Source: Candidatus Heimdallarchaeota archaeon
Lineage (GTDB): Archaea > Asgardarchaeota > Heimdallarchaeia > JABLTI01
Length of the DNA stretch: 15,129 nt
Direction of reading: 5' to 3'
Assembly (NCBI GenBank): GCA_030602675.1
Contig: JAUVZH010000024.1
Span: 1 to 15,129 of the forward strand
Under the pieces are notes generated by a model, which searched no databases, was not told the origin of the DNA, and worked only from the letters and a program-made list of their open reading frames with translations. The position numbers and the translations under genes were made by a program. How positions within the stretch are numbered: position 1 is the stretch's first letter; each line of letters begins with the position of its first letter. Shown here piece by piece: positions 6,137-14,207 of this stretch.

Positions 6137-9100
6137 GTCTATTTTACTTAAGAAATCTTTCAATAAATCTTCTGTTACACCATCTATTTCTAGTCGTGCT
6201 GTTATCTTTTCATCTCGAGCAAGAGCTTCTAGATCTTCACGCTCACGTTCAGTTTCAGAATCCACCATTAAACGTTGTTGCGTATCTCCTTCCTCAATCA
6301 GTGAAAGAACCCAATCATCCAATAAATCTTCATCTAGGTTATGTAAGAGATTTTTAAGTGTAGTACGTACTTCTGAAGGGGTATCTGCAGTTGGATCTTT
6401 TGAATAGATTAAAGGTGCAATATATTTACCTCTTCTCCTTTCAGATCCTGGAACTGGTAAGATTGGTTCTTCTCTATGTTTTTTAGCGATTGCCGCTTTC
6501 CTTCGCCATGTTCCGGTTCGTTTGTCTAATTCTACTTGTCTGGTTGAACCTGACGCTTTAACCATCTCAAAAATATGAGCAACTTTATTCTTAGCAAGCA
6601 TAAGATAAATGATTAGTTTCATTCTCTCAGTTGTTGATAATTTATTTACCTTCCCAGAATTTACTTTGACTTTTAATGCAACTTTATCTTCAGAAGTAAT
6701 TTTTGCTTCATCTATGGAATTATGTAGAAGTTCAATCATTTCTTCATTCAATTCTTCCTTTGGAGCAAATTCCTCTCTAACCTTCCTGAAATTTTCTTGT
6801 ATCTCTAGTGGTAATCTTTGGATTACCTTATTTGCACTAACGCTTTTACCTAAAAGAACTGCAATTGTACTATAACATTCAATAGTCCAACTTTCTAGAG
6901 CTCGCATAGCTCTTCCACGCAATTGCTGCCAAGCAGTTACATCTCGGGTTGCTGTTGCATCTATTAAAATGTCAGGTGTTCTAACATCCCATCCAGTTCT
7001 TGCCCAGGAAGAAACAAAAACCAATTGAATAGGTAGTTCTTCTGAATCAAGAAAGTCAGAAACAAGATCATAGATTAATTGTTTCTGTCTACCAGAAGGC
7101 ATATTTAGTGAATAATAATTTTGTAATTCACCTGAAGCTGTTTGTAATGTTCTCTTCTTGGCAAATTCTATTTTACGAGCGATAATTGCATAGTCAAAGA
7201 GTTTTAGAACTATATTATTAATCCTTATCGATGGATTATCTATACGATCTTTTAGCAAGTTAACTGCTAGTGCTAAATTTGCATCAAGAATTACCATCTC
7301 ATTTATGAATTCACTTAATGGTTGGAAAACCTTCTTGGAAAATTCCCCATATCTAGCTCGAAAAACTTTCTTCAAAGTTGAAGCATAACTTACCATTAAT
7401 TCTTTGAATGTTAAATAAATGAAATTGCTAAGCTGATCTTGGAAAGGCAATTCATAAATAATTTCCATGAAAATCCTTTCAGTTAGTTTATCTACGATTA
7501 CTTCATTACGAATAAAGTCAGCCATCATAACTTGTAATGGCTTTTCCAAATTTGGATTATAGCTAATATACATTTCAGAGGATTGAACAGCAATAGGATT
7601 GTATTTGATAATATCAGTTCCTAAGCTTTGTGCAAAGCTTCCACCTACACCAGAAAAACCAGGAGATCCAATACCAGTTTCACTTTCGGTTTTTATTGTT
7701 CGTCCTCTATCAAATATTACTACACCCTTAACATCTCTAATTTCTTCTTCTGCATTAATTATTGATTGTAGCGTTCCTACTCTTCCTTCACCAATTTTGG
7801 TTCTAGCCCATACATCGAGTGCTCTGTAGATTCCAACCATTGTAGAACACATAATATCTCTTACTTTCTTGATAGCTTCTCTTCGATTCTTACTCTCCTT
7901 TCTAATATTGTAGAGAGTCTTACGTTTAGGCATTCTTTTCCCATATTTCTCACTTGTTATCATTTTTTGTAAACTAGGGATTCGAATTAATCGTTCTAAA
8001 CGCATAATGAGCTCATCTGTTTCTTCAACTATTTCACGAGCAGAATTAGTGTGATTTGAATTATAAGCTAACGAAATATCAGACCATCCATTATAAACCT
8101 GAACTGCTTGAACTAGATTCACATCATTTAATGTTAATGGCCCTTTTTCTCTACTTGGTGCCCATTCTGCAAATTTTAGTTTTAGTTTCTCAGTAACCAT
8201 ATCACTTCTGTAACTTTGATACATTCCTAAAAGTTCTTTACAAATGAACAGACGTTCATTCATTGGTATCTTTTGAAATTCACGTCGCAAATTATTGTAA
8301 CCGAAATAACTCCAAAGCTGTTTCATATTTACCTTAATTTCATTGTGAATCGCTCGAATAGCTTTCTCTCTACCAGAGTAAGCAAAGGTTACACCTAGTT
8401 CAGCAATAGGAGCAACAAATCCATGCAAAATAAGTTCTTTCTCAGGAACAATATAAATTAGTTTTAATCCTAAACGTTTGAAATCTTTCTCATAAGCTTT
8501 AGCAGTACCAGAGAAACCAATAAAATTCTCAATATGTGCACCCTTGTATAGTTTAACAAGTCTTTTAGCTACTTGATAAGTAGCACTTGCTTCTTGTTCA
8601 ACTATTTTATGAGCTTCGTCAAAGAGAACATTACGAATACCTAACCAATTTATCAATTGTTTAAGCTCTCGTTCCTTCTTAGTTTTAGCTCCGAGAACTT
8701 GAGCAAGTGAGGTATACGTAAGAACAATAATTGGTGGGATTTCACGTGTTTTCGATATGAAATTCTCAAGTTGAGTAATTGTTCCAGAGAAAACAAAGTT
8801 TGGAGAAATTTGCAAACCAATCTCATTGAAGCAAATGGAATCAACCCACTGTGATTGATAGTTTAGTGTAGGTACAAGAACTAAAATTGATTCGTCTTTT
8901 CTTAATGTTCTTAACCAGTCCTGGATACACATCATTCCCATTAGTGTTTTACCTGAACCTGTTGGAGAATCAATAATACTTCCATTATAATTATCACCCT
9001 TGAACATATAGTACGCTTCTAGCTGATACGGACGAGGTATTGGTGAATTAATTATATCTTGATTTATTATGTTGATGAATTCCTCTTTTCTTTCAGCTTT

Positions 9101-10312
9101 CATAGATTGAATTTCTGCTTCTTGTGTCTTACTTTCTATATTATAGACTTCTTCAACCTTCGCTTGAGCTAGCCTTCGTTTTTCAATTAGTGATCTATGA
9201 GTTAATTGTGTTTGTTGTATTGAATCAAGACGTCCTAAGCGTTCACTTAATATCCCAATCGAAATAGTAGTCATATCTGGCTCAAATTCCAATTCCTCAA
9301 GTAAGACCTTCTGAAGTTCATCCAAACGACCTTGAACATCACTAATGCGATAAAAACCTCTTTCTTGCAATCCTTTGTAAATTTCAGGTGGAAAGAGAGC
9401 AGACAGCTCTTCTCTGCCAATGTCCTCTCTGCGATACATTTTAACATCAGGAGCGTAGGTGTACTCAAAGATTGCTTCTGGTATTAGCTCACTCATTTCT
9501 GGAGTTATATTTGGTAATGGTGGCGGTGCAATCTCAATATACCTTTTAATTTGCTTGATGAACTCATCCTCAACAAGTGATTCTAAATAGAATTGAGTGG
9601 ATTCTTCAGTGAAGAGTTCTAAAACAGATTTTAATTCAGTTTTTCTTACCTCAAAAATGATTTCTCTAATGCTTAATGGGAAAGTACTCTTTTCCAAGAT
9701 TTCGACAAGAACATCTTTCACATATTCTTTACGCATTTCTATATCCAAAGTTTGTGGTTTAGGTATAACCTTTCGACTCAATCTATGCATTTCAATTAAT
9801 ACATCATAGAGCATTCGAATATTTAGAAGCATTACTCGAGCTCTTAGCATATCACTTTTAGCAATCGCATCTCGATAAGCTTCCACAGAACGCATATACA
9901 TTTTGTTTGTACGCCAAAAGTGCCTGAGTTGTTGCTCTTCATTCTTATCTTCTTTAGCTTTAGCAAATTTCTCTCGAACAGTAGTGCAGTATGCTGTTGC
10001 ATTCCAAAAATCATCTGCTCCTAATGTCTCAAAAATATCTTCTTCAGAAGTAATTTGATCAAGTAATTGTTCTATGTTTTGAATGGATTCTTTATCTCTT
10101 TTTAGCTCTCTTACTTGTTGTTCAAGCTCCATTTCTTCTTCAAAAAGCTGTCTTTCATCTTCTCCAACTTGAAAAATATCTGGACTATATTCTTCAATTG
10201 CAATTTCTTCTTCTTCTAGTACTTCAATGATTTCAGGAGTTTCTACTATTACTTCTTCTTTTTCCTTTCTTTTGAAGAGTCTTTTCAACCAAGAGAAGAA
10301 TTTCTTAAACAT
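6122..10312 (-). CDS. Giant SF2 (DEAH-type) helicase with long inter-domain insertion
   Basis: A 1396-residue protein. Superfamily 2 motifs are clear: Q-like PRPYQLEAY (about 427-435), motif I SPTGSGKT (449-456), Ia VLVPTLNYQSQW (478-489), motif II DEAH (565-568), motif III SGTA (601-604), a motif V region SSWARTGWDV with TPDILIDATA (1101-1121), and motif VI QLRGRAMR (1130-1137). The 500 residues between motifs III and V are several times the usual distance and largely helical; KGVVIFDRGRT (862-872) may be the first strand of the second RecA domain, with another insertion after it. The first 420 residues are helical and not recognised. The N-terminus MFKKFFSWLKRLFKRK is a basic amphipathic helix, followed by a very acidic segment (19-66). 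The C-terminus (about 1255-1396) is charged. ATP-dependent nucleic-acid remodelling is expected; the family within SF2 is not identified. It has its own promoter, about 195 nt after the GTPase gene. Confidence 0.9.
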   Translation of the reverse strand: MFKKFFSWLKRLFKRKEKEEVIVETPEIIEVLEEEEIAIEEYSPDIFQVGEDERQLFEEEMELEQQVRELKRDKESIQNIEQLLDQITSEEDIFETLGADDFWNATAYCTTVREKFAKAKEDKNEEQQLRHFWRTNKMYMRSVEAYRDAIAKSDMLRARVMLLNIRMLYDVLIEMHRLSRKVIPKPQTLDIEMRKEYVKDVLVEILEKSTFPLSIREIIFEVRKTELKSVLELFTEESTQFYLESLVEDEFIKQIKRYIEIAPPPLPNITPEMSELIPEAIFEYTYAPDVKMYRREDIGREELSALFPPEIYKGLQERGFYRISDVQGRLDELQKVLLEELEFEPDMTTISIGILSERLGRLDSIQQTQLTHRSLIEKRRLAQAKVEEVYNIESKTQEAEIQSMKAERKEEFINIINQDIINSPIPRPYQLEAYYMFKGDNYNGSIIDSPTGSGKTLMGMMCIQDWLRTLRKDESILVLVPTLNYQSQWVDSICFNEIGLQISPNFVFSGTITQLENFISKTREIPPIIVLTYTSLAQVLGAKTKKERELKQLINWLGIRNVLFDEAHKIVEQEASATYQVAKRLVKLYKGAHIENFIGFSGTAKAYEKDFKRLGLKLIYIVPEKELILHGFVAPIAELGVTFAYSGREKAIRAIHNEIKVNMKQLWSYFGYNNLRREFQKIPMNERLFICKELLGMYQSYRSDMVTEKLKLKFAEWAPSREKGPLTLNDVNLVQAVQVYNGWSDISLAYNSNHTNSAREIVEETDELIMRLERLIRIPSLQKMITSEKYGKRMPKRKTLYNIRKESKNRREAIKKVRDIMCSTMVGIYRALDVWARTKIGEGRVGTLQSIINAEEEIRDVKGVVIFDRGRTIKTESETGIGSPGFSGVGGSFAQSLGTDIIKYNPIAVQSSEMYISYNPNLEKPLQVMMADFIRNEVIVDKLTERIFMEIIYELPFQDQLSNFIYLTFKELMVSYASTLKKVFRARYGEFSKKVFQPLSEFINEMVILDANLALAVNLLKDRIDNPSIRINNIVLKLFDYAIIARKIEFAKKRTLQTASGELQNYYSLNMPSGRQKQLIYDLVSDFLDSEELPIQLVFVSSWARTGWDVRTPDILIDATATRDVTAWQQLRGRAMRALESWTIECYSTIAVLLGKSVSANKVIQRLPLEIQENFRKVREEFAPKEELNEEMIELLHNSIDEAKITSEDKVALKVKVNSGKVNKLSTTERMKLIIYLMLAKNKVAHIFEMVKASGSTRQVELDKRTGTWRRKAAIAKKHREEPILPVPGSERRRGKYIAPLIYSKDPTADTPSEVRTTLKNLLHNLDEDLLDDWVLSLIEEGDTQQRLMVDSETEREREDLEALARDEKITARLEIDGVTEDLLKDFLSKIDSVEF

Positions 10313-10378
10313 AGTTACACATCCCTAAACTAATGGTCTATTTAATGTGAGAGCCTGCTTTTTTTCGAATTTTTTTCA

Positions 10379-10392
10379 CTTATATATATACT
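10379..10392 (-). promoter_or_regulatory. TATA box of the helicase gene
   Basis: On the minus strand AGTATATATATAAG reads as a strong archaeal TATA box about 70-80 nt before the helicase ATG, allowing a leader of roughly 45 nt with a weak TTAGGGA (about 10321-10327) before the start. It lies in the 195-nt gap after the GTPase gene, so the helicase can be transcribed independently of the four upstream genes. The rest of the gap is AT-rich without a visible gene. Confidence 0.5.
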
Positions 10393-10507
10393 TCTTAGCA
10401 ATTCAAATATAAATATAGTATACTTTAACAGATTTTTCATAACAAATACTAATAATTATCGATTGTTGCATACTTTGAGCTAATTCTTATGTTCTTAGAT
10501 AAAAACG

Positions 10508-11239
10508 CTATTTTTCCACAAATTGTTTCTTAATTACTTGCTTTACAATATTTTCTAGTGATTTCATAAGTGGATTGAATGATTTAGGACGAAATTCACG
10601 TCTAAATTGACCTTGTGAGCTTAGGATTAGATCTCTCGGAGTATTTCTTAGGAGATGTTCCAAATCATCTCTTGCTTGCTGACAAGAGCCACCAAAGACG
10701 CGTCCCTTAAGCTTAGGAAAGAGATCTGATACTTCTGCTGCTTCAAAAAGCTGCTCAACATGTCTGTGAGAAATTTTCGTCCCCCAAGGAAGATCTTGTT
10801 TATTAACAAAGACAGTATAGGGAATTTTCTGTTCTTTAATATCGTTTCCTTTTAATTCCTTTAATTCTTGTAATGACCAAATATTCTGATCCCAATTATC
10901 TAAATCAGCATCAACTACAAGAACTAGACCACGAATTCCCTGTAAAACAACTTTACGTGTTTCTTTGAGTCTTTTTTGTCCTGCAGTAGTAAAAACATGG
11001 ATTTTAAACAAGAATTCATCAGTTTCTGGTTTATTACCAAATCCAAAAACTGCTTGGTCAAAGAAAACAGTTCGACCTGTTTCTTGATCTGCTACTGTTA
11101 CAAAATCGAAAACACTTTTAGGATTCTCTAAAGATTTCATGACTTTAATTGCTGTTATAGTAAAAGTTTTTCCTGACATACTAGGTCCCCAATAACAGAT
11201 TTTTAAGGACCTAATAGTTCGATACTTGTGTATAAGCAA
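10508..11239 (-). CDS. MglA-like small Ras-superfamily GTPase (TTG start)
   Basis: A 243-residue GTPase. The P-loop is GPSMSGKT (18-25, preceded by YW), a switch-I-like segment ETGRTVFFD (53-61) has a threonine at 57, the G3 motif is TTAGQ (84-88), and G4 is NKQD (146-149). YWGPSxSGKT, T-[VL]-F-F-D and a G3 with T instead of the usual aspartate (T-x-x-G-Q) are all typical of MglA, the bacterial polarity switch, rather than of Arf or Rab proteins. G5 is weak (GGSC, about 183-186). A basic helical C-terminus (about 200-243) has no prenylation cysteine. The start is TTG at 11239: the next in-frame ATG lies inside the P-loop, an upstream in-frame TGA limits extension, and GAGGT (11250-11246) sits 6 nt before it. 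It follows the helical-repeat gene by 26 nt, so the two are probably co-transcribed and may interact. Confidence 0.85.
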   Translation of the reverse strand: MLIHKYRTIRSLKICYWGPSMSGKTFTITAIKVMKSLENPKSVFDFVTVADQETGRTVFFDQAVFGFGNKPETDEFLFKIHVFTTAGQKRLKETRKVVLQGIRGLVLVVDADLDNWDQNIWSLQELKELKGNDIKEQKIPYTVFVNKQDLPWGTKISHRHVEQLFEAAEVSDLFPKLKGRVFGGSCQQARDDLEHLLRNTPRDLILSSQGQFRREFRPKSFNPLMKSLENIVKQVIKKQFVEK

Positions 11240-11265
11240 TGCAAGACCTCTTAGTATTTTGACTT

Positions 11266-12381
11266 TTATTCAATTGGAATTATATTTTCTTTACATTCAG
11301 GACATACATCAGTCCATGGTATTTTTTTGATACAACTAGAGCAAATTAGAGTTTGTTCTAGTGTTGTGTCATTGGGTGAAAGAATTGGTTTTGGTTCTGG
11401 GTGAACCATAAGTGGTTGTGGATCAGGAATGTCCTCGATTTTTATCTCGCTTTGTTCAATTGTATCTTTAATTCGATCAATATATGGATTAACTAATTCT
11501 AATCTCTTGTTAGCAGATTCTAAGAGATCTGTGTTATCTTCGGAGAGCTTAGCAGCATTTTCAAAATAGCTTCTTGCTTTAAGCAAATAGGGATAGGCTT
11601 TCTTGGAGTCATTTACATTGGTTAACCCTACTGCTATGTAGAAACAAGCCATACCAAGTTCAGTTGAAGCGTAAATTTTGACTTTGTTATCTGAATCCGA
11701 TGGAAGATTATAACTCATCATTGAAAATCGATAAGAAGCTGCACCTGCAAATAGCTTTGCTGCTCGATCAAAATCACCCATTTTTCTAGCAATAAATGCT
11801 TCGGATTTTGTTATTTCTGCTTCTAGCTCAAGCTTTCGCATCAACAGCATTTGATAAAACGCATAAGCATAGTGTTCGGAATCTGGAGATAGTCTATCCA
11901 TGAACTCAATTGCTCCCAATAGTGCTGAAAGCGCAGAAATATAATAATAACGATATTGTGGACTAGTTTGAACATTTGCTAAAGCTCGAGATTGATAAAT
12001 TGCAGCAATAAGATAAAGTAATATAGTAATTTCATAATCCTCTTCAACAAAACTACCTAGGTATCCATTTGATAATAAAACCCACTTGCTGGTGATACCA
12101 AGGTCTTTGAGTTTCGCTTTCTTGAATGCTGTCGTAAAAGATTGGGCAATAGAAAGGAGTGACTGAATTTGATTTTTTGGATTTTTTAATGGAAATATCA
12201 TTTCAATTTCAGAAGGTAGTTCCTCTTTCAGTTTTATTAGTAAATCAGCTGATTTCTTAGCCAATCGTTCTGTATTTACTTCTTCTAATTTACCCAAAAA
12301 CCCAATGAGAAAATTCTTTTCATCTTCAAGAAAATTTGATAGATTTTTAGTATCTAGAGGAATTTTGTATAGAATCTTCAT
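11266..12381 (-). CDS. Helical-repeat (TPR-like) protein with C-terminal Zn ribbon
   Basis: A 371-residue protein of unrecognised family. Residues about 1-320 are almost all helical, with TPR-like alternation of small and aromatic residues in the second half: YAFYQMLLMRKLELEAE, SEAFIARKMGDFDRAAKLFA, GMACFYIAVGLTNVNDSKKA and YPYLLKARSYFENAAKL. A Pro/Glu-rich linker (about 320-340) leads to a Zn ribbon of C347-x2-C350 and C360-P-E-C363 at the very end. TPR-like folds usually mediate protein binding, so a scaffold for the neighbouring GTPase or the actin-like filament is reasonable. It lies 31 nt after the ribbon-helix-helix gene and 26 nt before the GTPase gene, on the same strand, which is consistent with one operon. 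There is no signal peptide or membrane segment. Confidence 0.72.
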   Translation of the reverse strand: MKILYKIPLDTKNLSNFLEDEKNFLIGFLGKLEEVNTERLAKKSADLLIKLKEELPSEIEMIFPLKNPKNQIQSLLSIAQSFTTAFKKAKLKDLGITSKWVLLSNGYLGSFVEEDYEITILLYLIAAIYQSRALANVQTSPQYRYYYISALSALLGAIEFMDRLSPDSEHYAYAFYQMLLMRKLELEAEITKSEAFIARKMGDFDRAAKLFAGAASYRFSMMSYNLPSDSDNKVKIYASTELGMACFYIAVGLTNVNDSKKAYPYLLKARSYFENAAKLSEDNTDLLESANKRLELVNPYIDRIKDTIEQSEIKIEDIPDPQPLMVHPEPKPILSPNDTTLEQTLICSSCIKKIPWTDVCPECKENIIPIE

Positions 12382-12412
12382 TTTCTTCCACTCATTGTTT
12401 ATTTTTCATAGC

Positions 12413-13093
12413 CTATTCCACGACAACAATTGCTCCTATAGCATCGTCTAATGAAGGTCTATCTGGTTTTGCTTCTTCTATAGCACTTTCATCAACCTCT
12501 AATTTCCTTAATTGAGGTGGTCCACCACGTTCTGGTCTTTCCCTTGGAGTTGGTCTTGACCTCTCCGGTCTCGGTGAAGCTTCAACTTGTCTGGGAGCAG
12601 GTTGGCTTGTTTTGAGATCAGACATTACTTTCGTCATAACTTCAGCAAATTGACCAAATACACTTTGAAGTGCTTCCTCAGAATCTTTTTGTGTACCATC
12701 TTGTCCAGTAGTACTTAATCCATAAACACCTTTCTCGATACGCATTTTCAATCTGATAGAATCACGAACCCATTCAGCCCTTCCACCTGCAGGAATATTT
12801 CCTTCAATGTATTCTATGATATCAACATGTTTTGCAGGACTTAAAGTAATGACAATATTCATAGGATCTTTGATAGCTCCTATAGGTGTTCCACCTTTAA
12901 CTGAAATACTTCTCTTTAAAGCTGAAATGAGACTCCTTCTTTTTCCTTTCTCTTCTTTAGTTTCTTCTTCTTTTGGCTTTTCTTTGCTAGTCTTAGCTTT
13001 CTTAGTCTTTGTTGTATCTTTCTTAGTACTAGACTTAGATCTACTCTTCTTTGTTTTGTCAGTTGTTGATTTTTTAGAACTCATTTTGCCCAT
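12413..13093 (-). CDS. ParR/StbB-like ribbon-helix-helix protein with lysine-rich head
   Basis: A 226-residue protein encoded directly after, and overlapping by 20 nt, the actin-like gene. Residues 1-52 are a low-complexity Lys/Ser/Thr then Lys/Glu head. Residues about 78-118 fit a ribbon-helix-helix: the strand MNIVITLSP, the helix KHVDIIEYIEGNI, the turn PAGGRAEWV and the helix VRDSIRLKMRI. That layout, including the G-R before the second helix, is seen in ParR/StbB adaptors of ParM partition systems. A Gln/Glu-rich helix (about 138-161), a Pro/Arg-rich linker (165-192) and an acidic-to-hydrophobic tail ending DDAIGAIVVVE follow; in known ParR proteins the C-terminus binds ParM. The start is M1 (13093) or M4 (13084): AGGAG (13101-13097) is 3 nt from the first and 12 nt from the second, so neither is ideal. 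The ParR role is inferred. Confidence 0.72.
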   Translation of the reverse strand: MGKMSSKKSTTDKTKKSRSKSSTKKDTTKTKKAKTSKEKPKEEETKEEKGKRRSLISALKRSISVKGGTPIGAIKDPMNIVITLSPAKHVDIIEYIEGNIPAGGRAEWVRDSIRLKMRIEKGVYGLSTTGQDGTQKDSEEALQSVFGQFAEVMTKVMSDLKTSQPAPRQVEASPRPERSRPTPRERPERGGPPQLRKLEVDESAIEEAKPDRPSLDDAIGAIVVVE

Positions 13094-14147
13094 TATCTCC
13101 TAAGTCTGTGATGAATTTTCTAGCAAATAGTTCAAAGCCCATGGCATTGGACATTACTGGATTTTCAGGCATTATCAACATCTCTGGGTGTTCGGATAAT
13201 CCTGCGTATTCAAAACCTTGTCTTAATCTATCACCAAAGAGGTGAATTCCTCCACCACACAAAATTACTTTTTCAATTATTGCATCTGGTGGCAAGGTTC
13301 CTATTAGTCTATTAACTTCATCTAAAATAACGTCTGCAATATTTTCAATGTGATACTCTTTCATCCCTAGTATATCCCAACGTTCACCTCCAATCGTCAA
13401 AACATCCTTTCCTTGAGAAAGTGATGTCATGAGATCAAAGGGTCTTATAATCTTCCCTGTTTGATTTTGCAATTCTTGTGCAATTCTACGTGTTAACGTA
13501 TCTGTAGCCTCTTCTAAGCTTCCAGAAGCTTGTCGCATTACTCTTCCTTCATATAATGTTAAAATATCAGTTGAACCATGTCCAACATCAATAACAATAG
13601 CATCAACAGCTCTTGATTCCCCTTCAGTTTTCAAAGTATAATAATACGTTCCAAAGGGTTCAGGCATAACTATGCAATGTTTAATTGTAAGCTTACGATT
13701 AATTTTCTCTCCCGTAGCATCATTTTCAACATTAATTTCCATATCCCCTTTCAAGCCTTTGGCGAGCTTGACCATTTCTTTCTTTGATGAAGCTACCGGA
13801 ACACCAGTGGCCATAACTATTTGATCATAATCTTTGTCAGAAATAAGTGCTAAACTCGCTTTAATAGCTAAAACAGCATCTTCTATACTTTTTACTTTCC
13901 CTTCACTAGCAATTTCCCTTTTTATTTCACTTTGAAGTCTAGCAAGCTCTCCAACATATAAAGTTCTTTTGCCATCATTTATTACCAAATTCTTTTCAAG
14001 CGACGAATCACCACTGAATCCTTTCCATCCCTCAAGTGGTGTGCCAACAATAGAAGGTATTTTCTTTAAATGATCAGCACAGGAGAGCTTAATGGTAGAA
14101 GTACCTAGGTCAATTCCAATCGCTCTATATGTTGGGCGTAAAGACAT
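13074..14147 (-). CDS. ParM/Ta0583-type actin-like ATPase
   Basis: A 357-residue protein with all the marks of the actin/Hsp70 ATPase fold: phosphate-1 IGIDLGTST (10-18), MPEPFGTYY in the connecting region (161-169), phosphate-2 IDVGHGSTDILTL (186-198), the adenosine motif ILCGGGIHLFGDRL (295-308) and the closing NPVMSNAMGFELF (329-341). IDVG-x-x-[ST]-TD, the stretch with PFDL (about 236-239) and GGG-x-x-x-x-GDR place it with bacterial plasmid ParM/StbA and Thermoplasma Ta0583, not with eukaryote-like Asgard actins, which are longer. Such proteins form ATP-driven filaments that move DNA or organise cell contents. No membrane segment is seen. It is first in the block and is followed by an overlapping ribbon-helix-helix gene, the classic parM-parR order. 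Confidence 0.92.
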   Translation of the reverse strand: MSLRPTYRAIGIDLGTSTIKLSCADHLKKIPSIVGTPLEGWKGFSGDSSLEKNLVINDGKRTLYVGELARLQSEIKREIASEGKVKSIEDAVLAIKASLALISDKDYDQIVMATGVPVASSKKEMVKLAKGLKGDMEINVENDATGEKINRKLTIKHCIVMPEPFGTYYYTLKTEGESRAVDAIVIDVGHGSTDILTLYEGRVMRQASGSLEEATDTLTRRIAQELQNQTGKIIRPFDLMTSLSQGKDVLTIGGERWDILGMKEYHIENIADVILDEVNRLIGTLPPDAIIEKVILCGGGIHLFGDRLRQGFEYAGLSEHPEMLIMPENPVMSNAMGFELFARKFITDLGDNGQNEF

Positions 14148-14207
14148 TTCTTCATCAAATCTCCCAAAGGGTAAATTTCTTACAGTTAATAATTAAACAA
14201 TGTCATC

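Noticed and set aside
6609..6875. Plus-strand open frame opposite the helicase
   Set aside because: It lies wholly inside the helicase gene, has no Shine-Dalgarno or promoter, and its serine/leucine-rich translation is what antisense of an acidic, lysine-rich gene gives. Similar shadows at 7599-7829 and 9597-9809 were left out for the same reason.
6122..10312. Helicase as the motor subunit of a restriction or DISARM-like defence system
   Set aside because: No methyltransferase, nuclease or other defence gene is seen nearby. It cannot be excluded, but nothing in the window supports it over the linked cytoskeletal genes.
13074..13093. Frameshift or gene fusion between the actin-like and ribbon-helix-helix genes
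   Set aside because: Each protein is complete, with its own start, a Shine-Dalgarno lies at the junction, and a short overlap is normal for translationally coupled genes.
12413..13093. Ribbon-helix-helix protein as a toxin-antitoxin antitoxin
   Set aside because: The next gene is a 371-residue helical protein, not a small toxin, and the preceding actin-like gene gives a better explanation.
12807..13103. Plus-strand open frame with a very hydrophobic translation opposite the ribbon-helix-helix gene
   Set aside because: It looks like a membrane protein only because the lysine-rich codons read as Leu, Phe and Ser on the other strand. It has no ribosome site and overlaps a well-supported gene.
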